Source: Nitrospirota bacterium (lineage in GTDB: Bacteria; Nitrospirota_A; Leptospirillia; Leptospirillales; Leptospirillaceae). Taken from it: 18,952 nucleotides of DNA. The DNA is taken from positions 1 through 18,952 of the forward strand of contig JAJYPO010000020.1 of the NCBI GenBank assembly GCA_021795275.1, given 5' to 3'. This document shows positions 12,884-18,952 of the stretch, piece after piece (positions within the stretch are counted from its first letter, which is position 1; each line of letters starts with the position of its first letter). Made by a program: the position numbers and the translations under genes. The notes beneath the pieces were generated by a model that worked only from the letters and a program-made list of their open reading frames with translations, did no database searches and was not told where the DNA came from.

Positions 12884-13768
12884 TCACTGCGTTTCCAGCT
12901 CTGCTCCCGCCAGCCTTTTCATCCACAGGCCGATCCCCCCCTCTCCTCCGGTCCGGGGAGGGCGGGACAGAAGGGTCCGGACGACCCCCTCCATCCCCTT
13001 CGAAAATGGGGCCCCCGGAAGCATCTCGGCAATGGCTTTCTGGGCTCTGACCGCCTGGGTCAGGGCCGGATCGGCGGGAAGATGTCCGGCGAAGGAAAGG
13101 GCCAGTCCCGGCAAAAAGGAGTCCGCGACCCGGGAGACCAGGTCGAAGAGGGCCACCCCTTCCTGCCTGTCACGGACCATGTTGGCCAGGAAGAGAAAAG
13201 GCTTGTCGGGCTGGCGTCTGAAGAGCACCTTCATGAGGGCGAAGGCATCTGTCCGGCTCGTCGGCTCCGGAGTGACGACGACAACCGTCTCCCGGCTGGC
13301 AAGATTGAATGTCAGGACATTTTCGGAAATGCCGGCTCCCGTGTCTATGAGGAGAACATCGAGATCCGACGACAGGTTCTCGAATTCCTCAAGGAGACGG
13401 AGGTTCTGGTCGCGGCTCAGGCTGGTCATCTCCTCCACCCCGGAGGCGGCGGGAAGGATCAGGATCCCGCCGGGACCCCTCACGAGGATTTCCGGAAGGG
13501 AGCGGTCCCCCATCAGAACATCCTGAAGGGTATACCTCGGCCGGATATTGAACAGGACGTCCATGTTCCCCAGTCCCAGGTCCGCATCGAGAACCAGGAC
13601 CCTCAATCCGAAGCGCGTGGCCATGATGTAAGCCATGTTCGCGGAAACATTGGTCTTTCCGACTCCCCCCTTCCCGCTGGTGATCGAAATCACCCGGGGA
13701 AGATGGATCCTCCTGTTCTCGGCAGGAGCATCCTTTCCCTCGCCTCTAAGTCCGGACGCCTGATCCAT
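12884..13768 (-). CDS. flhG: Flagellar number regulator FlhG (FleN/YlxH, MinD-like ATPase)
   Basis: FlhG is a membrane-associated MinD-type ATPase that limits flagellar number and stimulates the FlhF GTPase. I start it at the ATG at 13768 (GGAG five bases upstream), giving 294 residues. The N-terminus then reads MDQASGLR, which is the DQAxxLR motif known to activate FlhF; a TTG further upstream (13786) would bury it. The deviant Walker A SGKGGVGKT (31-39), switch I DADLGLGNMD (61-70) and DTGAG (142-146) are all present. The C-terminus lacks a clear MinD membrane-targeting helix but ends in a basic/hydrophobic segment (LWMKRLAG). It overlaps the end of flhF by 23 bases, as is typical of the pair. 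Confidence 0.95.
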   Translation of the reverse strand: MDQASGLRGEGKDAPAENRRIHLPRVISITSGKGGVGKTNVSANMAYIMATRFGLRVLVLDADLGLGNMDVLFNIRPRYTLQDVLMGDRSLPEILVRGPGGILILPAASGVEEMTSLSRDQNLRLLEEFENLSSDLDVLLIDTGAGISENVLTFNLASRETVVVVTPEPTSRTDAFALMKVLFRRQPDKPFLFLANMVRDRQEGVALFDLVSRVADSFLPGLALSFAGHLPADPALTQAVRAQKAIAEMLPGAPFSKGMEGVVRTLLSRPPRTGGEGGIGLWMKRLAGAELETQ

Positions 13769-14936
13769 CGCGACTCCATCCTTCAATCATCCATTGTGCC
13801 AACCGACCCCCGTGGGCCAGCTCGATGTCCTCGGGGACTTTCTGACCCGTGCCCACATAGGCCGCCGGTATCCGGCTATGGGCCAGAAGCGGATACAGGG
13901 AGCCCAGGGACCCCGTTTCGTCAACCTTTGTCACCACGAGAGCCTCGGGTCTGATCTTCGCGAATCGATGGAGCGTCCGGTTGAGGTCGTCCGACTTCTG
14001 GGTGGCGGAGACGACCAGCACGGACTTGAATTCCCATGCGCCTCCCGATCCCAGAACCGACAGGAATGGAGCAAGTTCGTCCGCTCCCCCCTCCGAACGG
14101 CCGGCCGAGTCCACCAGAATGATCTCGCTCTCCCGGAGGTGTCCGATCGCCCCGGACAGGCGTGACGGACTGCTCACGACCTCCACCGGAACCCCCATCA
14201 GGTCCCCGTAAATCCTGAGTTGCTCCACAGCGCCGATGCGATAGGTGTCAAGATTCACGAGACCCACCGGACGGCGTTGACGGGCCACGAGCATCGCGGC
14301 GATCTTGGCAATTGTCGTGGTCTTCCCCACCCCGGTGGGACCGACAAAAAGAATGACCTGTGGACGATCCGAGGTCCGCTCCCCCGAAAAGAGGGAGCCG
14401 GCAACGTCCAGTTTCTGGGCCACCAGAAACTGGAGAAGGGACTGGACCTGGGGTGAACTCCAGTCCACCGGCTGGTAGGAGAGGAGGCGAAAGGCCTCCA
14501 CCAGGTCTTCCTGCTCTTCCTCCGGGAATCCAGAAGCTGCCAGGATCTTCCTGGCCTCCTCCACCGGATCGAAAGGGGGCAAGGCTGGCGAAAGGAGACC
14601 GCCGGACAGGTGTCCGGCCCGGGCCAATAGTCCCTGGATTTCCCGGGAAGACCCTGGCCCCCACTCCCGCTCCATGCGGGCAATGACTTCGCGGAGGGCA
14701 TCCATCTCCGACAGACGGACGCCATCCGGGGCCTCCTCGGGAGCCCCCGGAAGGTCCCGGGCCCAGGGAGGATCCATCTGGGGAAGACCGGCCGTCACCA
14801 CGACACCGGGAGTGCCGGAGGATCCGGATCTTTCGGTTTTCCGGGAGGAGAGGATGACGGCATCCGGTCCCAGCTCCTTCTTGACCTTCCTGAGGGCATC
14901 GTTCATGTCGCCCCCTTCGAAAGACTTGATCATCAT
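13746..14936 (-). CDS. flhF: Flagellar placement GTPase FlhF
   Basis: FlhF is an SRP-type GTPase that marks the site of new flagella, usually at a pole. The 396-residue protein opens with KSFEGGDMNDALRKVKKELGPDAVILSSRK, the usual FlhF N-terminal segment, followed by a variable B region. The GTPase has G1 GPTGVGKTT (199-207), NLDTYRIGAVEQLRIY (228-243, SRP-GTPase insertion box region), DSAGR (276-280) and TKVDE (336-340). The last part, GTGQKVPEDIELA, is the closing motif of SRP GTPases. It starts three bases after the flhA stop; Met2 is a possible start. The order flhA-flhF-flhG-fliA is common in polar flagellates and spirochetes. Confidence 0.95.
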   Translation of the reverse strand: MMIKSFEGGDMNDALRKVKKELGPDAVILSSRKTERSGSSGTPGVVVTAGLPQMDPPWARDLPGAPEEAPDGVRLSEMDALREVIARMEREWGPGSSREIQGLLARAGHLSGGLLSPALPPFDPVEEARKILAASGFPEEEQEDLVEAFRLLSYQPVDWSSPQVQSLLQFLVAQKLDVAGSLFSGERTSDRPQVILFVGPTGVGKTTTIAKIAAMLVARQRRPVGLVNLDTYRIGAVEQLRIYGDLMGVPVEVVSSPSRLSGAIGHLRESEIILVDSAGRSEGGADELAPFLSVLGSGGAWEFKSVLVVSATQKSDDLNRTLHRFAKIRPEALVVTKVDETGSLGSLYPLLAHSRIPAAYVGTGQKVPEDIELAHGGRLAQWMIEGWSRDGSGVRT

Positions 14937-14939
14937 CCT

Positions 14940-17021
14940 TCATGCCTCCTGGTATCGTACGACATCTGACGCCTGGATCGGAATGTCCGCCGGGATCTCC
15001 TGGGGAGACAGCACGGGAAGAGAGGGAAAATAGCGCTCCACCAGCCGACGGATCCCGAAGCGCGCCTGCGGGGCAACGAGCAGGACTCCCTGTATTCCCC
15101 TTTTACCCTGGGATTCCAGAATCTTTCCGAGATTTGTGAGCAATTTCTGGACCAGACCCGGATCAAGGGCCAGTGGCCGGCCTGTTCCCCCTCCACCGCC
15201 TGACAGGACCTTCTGGAGCTGCTCCTCCCAGCGGCTGTCGAGGCTGATGACGGACAGCTGTCGCCCGCGTCCTGTGAGATAGGGATTGACGATTGTCCGT
15301 CCCAGGGCCTGCCGGACCCCTTCGGCCAGCAGTGTCACATCCTTGGCATCCCGTCCGGAGGCGATCTGGTCCGACAGGGACTCCAGGATCGTCCGGAGAT
15401 CCCGGATCGATACCCGCTCGGAGAGGAGGGCATGGAGGACCGAGACCAGCGTTCCGAGCGAAATCTGGCCAGGAACAAGGTCCTCGACAAGCTTGGGATA
15501 ATCCCGGGCGAGGGCATCGAGCAGACGCTGTGTCTCCTGCCGACCCACCAGCTCGTCGGCATGGGTCCGGAGAATCTCCGTCAGGTGTGTGGCCAGGACC
15601 GTCACCGGGTCGACAACAGTCAGTCCCGCAGATTCTGCGGCCTCTTGCTGTTCGGAAGAAATCCAGATTGCGGGAAGGCCGAATGTCGGTTCTTTGACAG
15701 GGGTTCCGGTGATCTCGTCGAGGGCCCCGGCCGCGTTCATGGCCAGCATGAATCCGGGTTTCAGTTCCCAGCGTCCGACCGGGTTGCCCTTGAGAAGGAT
15801 CATGTATTCTTCAGGTTTGAGCTGGAGGTTGTCCCGAATGTGGATCGGGGGGACGATGATCCCCAGTTCGCCAGCCAGCTGGCGCCGGATCCCCTTGATC
15901 CTCTCGGTCAGGTCGCCGCCCGCCCCCCCTTCCACGAGACTCACCAGACCATATCCGACATTGATTTCGAGGAGGTCCAGGGAGAGAAACTGCTCGATGT
16001 TTTCGGGAGCCGGAGGAGCCTTGGACTCTTCCTCCTTCCGGGCACTCTCCGTCTTGAGACGGGCCTTCCTGATCGACCAGGCGACTCCTCCAAGAAGCCC
16101 TCCCATCAGGAGAAAGGCCGTATGGGGCAGACCCGGGACGGCCGAAAGGAAGAGAAGGATCGCCGAAGTCCCCCCCATCGCCCGGCTTCTGGAAAAAAGC
16201 TGTTCCCGCATGTCCATCCCAAGCTCGTTGGTGGAAGAGGAGCGCGTTACGACGATCCCGGCCGCCACGCTGACAATCAGGGCGGGAATCTGGGCCACCA
16301 GCCCTTCGCCGATGGTCAGGAGGGTATAGACCTGCAGGGCATCCGCCACGGGCATCCCCATCAAAAGGGTCCCGATGACCAGACCGCCGATGATGTTGAT
16401 GAGAAGGATCATGACCGCCGCGATGGCATCCCCCCGGACAAACTTCGAGGCCCCGTCCATCGCCCCGTAGAATTCCGATTCCCGCGTCAGCTCCTTTCTC
16501 CGTTTACGGGCCTCTTCTTCTTTGATCGACCCCGAATTGAGATCCGCGTCGATCGCCATCTGCTTGCCCGGCAGGGCATCGAGCGTAAAGCGGGCCGCGA
16601 CCTCGGCGATACGCCCGGCCCCCCTTGTGACCACGACAAAGTTGATGACGACAAAGATCAGGAAAATCACAAGACCCACGGCGTAGGACCCGCCGATGAC
16701 AAACCGTCCGAAGGATTCGATGACATGGCCTGCGGCCACGGTCCCGTTCTGTCCGTGCAGAAGGATGAGGCGGGTGCTCGCGACATTTAAAGACAGGCGA
16801 AAGAGCGTGGAGAGGAGGAGGATCGTCGGAAAGAGGTTGAACTCGAGAATGGAGCGCGTCGTCAAGGCGACCAGGAGAATGATCAGGGAAAAGGCGATAT
16901 TGGTCGACAGAAGCAGGTCGAGCATGAGGGGGGGAAGGGGGACGATCATGATGGACAGGAGACCCACCACGCCGATGAAGACGAAAAGGTCCGCCGACCG
17001 GCCCTTAAGGAGTCCCTTCAT
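14940..17021 (-). CDS. flhA: Flagellar type III export gate protein FlhA
   Basis: FlhA forms the nonameric ring of the export gate, conducts protons and docks chaperone-substrate complexes. The 693-residue protein has the normal length. The N-terminal half has eight membrane segments. The cytoplasmic loop carries the FHIPEP family block RFTLDALPGKQMAIDADL (144-161) and EFYGAMDGASKFVRGDAI (183-200). The C-terminal soluble domain begins at about 335 and includes VDPVTVLATHLTEILRTHADELVGRQETQ, the chaperone-docking part. It starts three bases after flhB, with GGAAGG seven bases upstream of the ATG, and flhF follows closely. Confidence 0.97.
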   Translation of the reverse strand: MKGLLKGRSADLFVFIGVVGLLSIMIVPLPPLMLDLLLSTNIAFSLIILLVALTTRSILEFNLFPTILLLSTLFRLSLNVASTRLILLHGQNGTVAAGHVIESFGRFVIGGSYAVGLVIFLIFVVINFVVVTRGAGRIAEVAARFTLDALPGKQMAIDADLNSGSIKEEEARKRRKELTRESEFYGAMDGASKFVRGDAIAAVMILLINIIGGLVIGTLLMGMPVADALQVYTLLTIGEGLVAQIPALIVSVAAGIVVTRSSSTNELGMDMREQLFSRSRAMGGTSAILLFLSAVPGLPHTAFLLMGGLLGGVAWSIRKARLKTESARKEEESKAPPAPENIEQFLSLDLLEINVGYGLVSLVEGGAGGDLTERIKGIRRQLAGELGIIVPPIHIRDNLQLKPEEYMILLKGNPVGRWELKPGFMLAMNAAGALDEITGTPVKEPTFGLPAIWISSEQQEAAESAGLTVVDPVTVLATHLTEILRTHADELVGRQETQRLLDALARDYPKLVEDLVPGQISLGTLVSVLHALLSERVSIRDLRTILESLSDQIASGRDAKDVTLLAEGVRQALGRTIVNPYLTGRGRQLSVISLDSRWEEQLQKVLSGGGGGTGRPLALDPGLVQKLLTNLGKILESQGKRGIQGVLLVAPQARFGIRRLVERYFPSLPVLSPQEIPADIPIQASDVVRYQEA

Positions 17022-17024
17022 GGT

Positions 17025-18113
17025 CTACCCTTCCCTGACGGGAGCCGGCCCGTCGGCTCTCTGGTAAAGGATTGAAAGAATCCGGGCGACCGCCGAATAG
17101 AAGGAGACGGGAATCTCCCTGTCAAGCCGACAGTCCCGGTAAAGGCCCCGGGCCAGCGGCGGATCCTCCACCACGGGAACACCGAGTTCCCGGGCGGCTT
17201 CCCGAATCCGGAAGGCCACTTCGTCCGCACCCTTGGCGACAAGGACAGGCGCCGCCATCGTCTCCGGATGGTATTTCAGGACGACGGCAAAATGGGTCGG
17301 GTTGGTGATGACGACCGTCGCCCCCTTGATCTTGGACATCATGCGCCGTCTCGCCATCGCTCTCTGGATCGACCGGATCCGGGCCCGGACCTGCGGATCT
17401 CCTTCGGTCTCCTTTGTCTCCTCCTTGACCTCCGTGCGGGTCATCCTGAGGCTCCTCATCAGGACAAAGCGCTGAAAGAGGTAGTCCCCGAGCCCCAGGG
17501 CCAGGTAGAGCGGGAGAAAGGCCACGAGAACGAGGAAGGACATCCGGTAGAGGGCCCCGATCATCCGGTGGGGCCCCGTCTCGACCAGGGCCGGAAGAGT
17601 GAGCCAGTTTTTCTGGAGGACATAGAAAAGAATGAGAAGGGAGAGAGTCACCTTGACGAGATAGCGGAATAGTTCCTCCAGGGAGCGGATCGAAAAGAGG
17701 CGCCGGACTCCCTGCCCCGGAGAGATCCGGTTCCAGCGGATCGAGGCGGCCTTCGGGCTCCAGACAAATCCGCCCTGGACCAGGAATGCGGCGACACCGA
17801 AAAGAAGGAATCCCAGGAGAACGGGTAGGGTCGTGGCCATTTCGCGGAAGACCAGCCCCTTGACGAAGGGTGTGATCGAATCCGCGGAGATCCGAAGGGT
17901 TCCCGCATGGCTGAAATAGAAGGCCATGTCCGCCCGGAGGTTCGTGACCAGCTTTGACCCGTAGCCAACCATGAGGATCAGGGCCGCCATCAGAAAGAAA
18001 AGGTATCCGACCTCCCGGCTTCGGGCGATCTGGCCTTCCTCGCGCGCCTTTTCGAGGCGCCGGCTGGTCGGCTCCTCCTGTTTGAGCTGACCGGAGCTGT
18101 CGTTATCCGCCAT
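17025..18113 (-). CDS. flhB: Flagellar export specificity switch protein FlhB
   Basis: FlhB sits at the export gate and switches export from rod/hook to filament proteins. The 362-residue protein has the family N-terminus SGQLKQEEPTSRRLEKAREEGQIARSREV, four membrane segments (about 36-52, 95-115, 150-166 and 190-212), and a linker leading to NPTHFAVVLKY. Self-cleavage would fall between Asn271 and Pro272. The C-terminal domain runs to about residue 352. It overlaps fliR by 11 bases. A second, free-standing copy of the C-terminal domain is encoded at the other end of the cluster (3196-3513), so the organism has two candidate partners for FliK. Confidence 0.97.
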   Translation of the reverse strand: MADNDSSGQLKQEEPTSRRLEKAREEGQIARSREVGYLFFLMAALILMVGYGSKLVTNLRADMAFYFSHAGTLRISADSITPFVKGLVFREMATTLPVLLGFLLFGVAAFLVQGGFVWSPKAASIRWNRISPGQGVRRLFSIRSLEELFRYLVKVTLSLLILFYVLQKNWLTLPALVETGPHRMIGALYRMSFLVLVAFLPLYLALGLGDYLFQRFVLMRSLRMTRTEVKEETKETEGDPQVRARIRSIQRAMARRRMMSKIKGATVVITNPTHFAVVLKYHPETMAAPVLVAKGADEVAFRIREAARELGVPVVEDPPLARGLYRDCRLDREIPVSFYSAVARILSILYQRADGPAPVREG

Positions 18114-18912
18114 GGCCTGCCATCACCTTGAGAAGGTCGTCCAGGGTCACGCCCAGTCCTCCCATTGACCGGGCCAGGACGGCTGTGAAAAAAGGAAGCC
18201 CCAAAAGTGTCAGGAGAAGGCCTCCCAGAACCATCACGGGAAGGCCCAGCGAGATGAGGTTCATCTGGGGCATCATCTTCGACAAGAATCCCAGCACAAG
18301 ATTCAGGACGAGCCCCCCGACAATGAAGGGAGAGGCCAGGACCAGCCCGAGTGTCATCATCCCTCCAAAAAGATGGGCGATTCCGGCAAAATAGCTGTCG
18401 GAAAAACTGCCTCCCCCGACATTGATCACCTCATAGGAACGGGCCAGGGTCCAGAGAAGGGCGTACTGGGCATTTGTGGCAAGAAAGACGAGGAATGCCA
18501 CCTGGGTCTGGAAATTTCCCAGGAGAGGGACCTCCGCCACGCCCAGCGGATTGATGACGTCCACGATCCCGAAGCCGGCCTGGACTCCTGCGAGCTGCCC
18601 CCCCAGAGCAACGGCAGCAAAGATCAGGTAGGCGCAGAAGCCGATGGAAACACCGATGAGGAATTCCGAGGCAATCTCCAGAAGAAGGGTGTCGTACCCG
18701 GTGTCCCGGAAGGGGATATGTCCCCCCACCAGGGGAAACAGAAGGGCTGACAGAGCGACCGCCGCCAGGGCCTTGATCCGGGTAGGAACGGCCCGGGCGG
18801 AGAAGGCCGGCATCGCGATCAGGACACCACTCGTCCTTGAGAGGATCAGGACAAAGAGCTCCGGATCAAATCGGGAGAAGGAAAAAAGATGCAGGAAAGG
18901 GCTGGCGTTCAC
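18103..18912 (-). CDS. fliR: Flagellar export gate protein FliR
   Basis: FliR is an integral membrane part of the export gate core with FliP and FliQ. The 269-residue protein is hydrophobic with about six membrane segments (for example 18-36, 47-62, 80-105, 137-155, 185-210 and 224-246). It has the conserved patches RTSGVLIAMPAFSARAVPTRIK (25-46, given as a block), GFGIVDVINPLG (113-124) and GFLSKMMPQMNLISLGLPVM (208-227). The GTG start overlaps the fliQ stop (GTGA), with a modest GGGA upstream. It overlaps flhB at its 3' end. The fliQ-fliR-flhB-flhA order is the usual one. Confidence 0.96.
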   Translation of the reverse strand: MNASPFLHLFSFSRFDPELFVLILSRTSGVLIAMPAFSARAVPTRIKALAAVALSALLFPLVGGHIPFRDTGYDTLLLEIASEFLIGVSIGFCAYLIFAAVALGGQLAGVQAGFGIVDVINPLGVAEVPLLGNFQTQVAFLVFLATNAQYALLWTLARSYEVINVGGGSFSDSYFAGIAHLFGGMMTLGLVLASPFIVGGLVLNLVLGFLSKMMPQMNLISLGLPVMVLGGLLLTLLGLPFFTAVLARSMGGLGVTLDDLLKVMAGHGG

Positions 18913-18952
18913 CGCGTCAGTCCCGGAAGCTGGGCAAAGAGGCCCTGGGTAT
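18909..18952 (-). CDS. fliQ: Export gate protein FliQ, last 13 codons (runs off the window)
   Basis: Only the 3' end is present. The frame reads TQGLFAQLPGLTR and then TGA, like the end of FliQ proteins, which finish with a LF..(I/L)P.L segment. The stop overlaps the GTG start of fliR. The assignment rests mainly on this short tail and on the conserved fliQ-fliR order, so it is less certain than its neighbours. Confidence 0.68.
   Translation of the reverse strand, partial: TQGLFAQLPGLTR

Noticed and set aside
11949..13526. 525-codon open frame on the plus strand
   Set aside because: It is opposite fliA and flhG, both certain genes; the translation has no recognisable motif.
15432..16790. 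452-codon open frame on the plus strand
   Set aside because: Antisense shadow of flhA; Arg/Asp/Gly-rich with no domain features.

Overview
The window is one end of a large flagellar and chemotaxis locus. Every gene I can support lies on the minus strand, so transcription runs from high to low coordinates. The DNA is G+C-rich, genes are tightly packed with many 4-20 base overlaps or gaps, and the products are Gram-negative in type (FlgH lipoprotein, FlgA, sigma-54 promoter). The FlhF/FlhG pair, short MotA, heme-type chemoreceptor and SwrB/YlqG/YlqH-like genes would fit a Nitrospirota (Leptospirillum-like) or deltaproteobacterial organism; I lean to the former, but this is inference from gene style, not a database match.

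Layout in order of transcription. (1) 18952-12884: the type III export gate and flagellar placement genes fliQ (last codons only), fliR, flhB, flhA, flhF, flhG, almost gapless. (2) 12883-12021: a spacer carrying a good sigma-70-type promoter, then fliA (sigma-28). (3) 12020-3196: a spacer with a promoter and a structured leader, then cheY, cheA, a methyl-accepting chemotaxis protein with a periplasmic heme c motif (CALCH), cheW, motA, motB, and four less-described genes: a small basic protein, a SwrB/DUF2802-like membrane coiled-coil protein, a FliK-like protein and a free-standing FlhB C-terminal domain (FlhB2). (4) 3195-2422: a 774-base gene-free region holding hairpins, repeated GGAAATTC-type elements and, next to flgF, a near-perfect sigma-54 promoter. 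(5) 2421-1: the distal-rod operon flgF, flgG, flgA, flgH (5' part only).

The parts fit a regulatory cascade: a housekeeping-type promoter makes the sigma factor FliA; a sigma-54 promoter with an upstream inverted repeat drives the rod genes; the cheY promoter can be read as sigma-70 or sigma-28. FlhF and FlhG set the position and number of flagella, FliQ/FliR/FlhB/FlhA export rod and hook parts, MotA/MotB power rotation, and CheA/CheW/CheY link it to a receptor that probably senses redox state or a heme ligand. No CheR, CheB or CheZ gene is present in this window.

The most unusual points are the heme-bearing receptor placed inside the che operon, the SwrB-like/FliK-like/FlhB2 cluster that looks like an accessory export-switching module, a FlgA lacking about a third of its usual C-terminal half, and the structured spacer in front of flgF. 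I saw no tRNA, rRNA, CRISPR array, mobile element or convincing intrinsic terminator.
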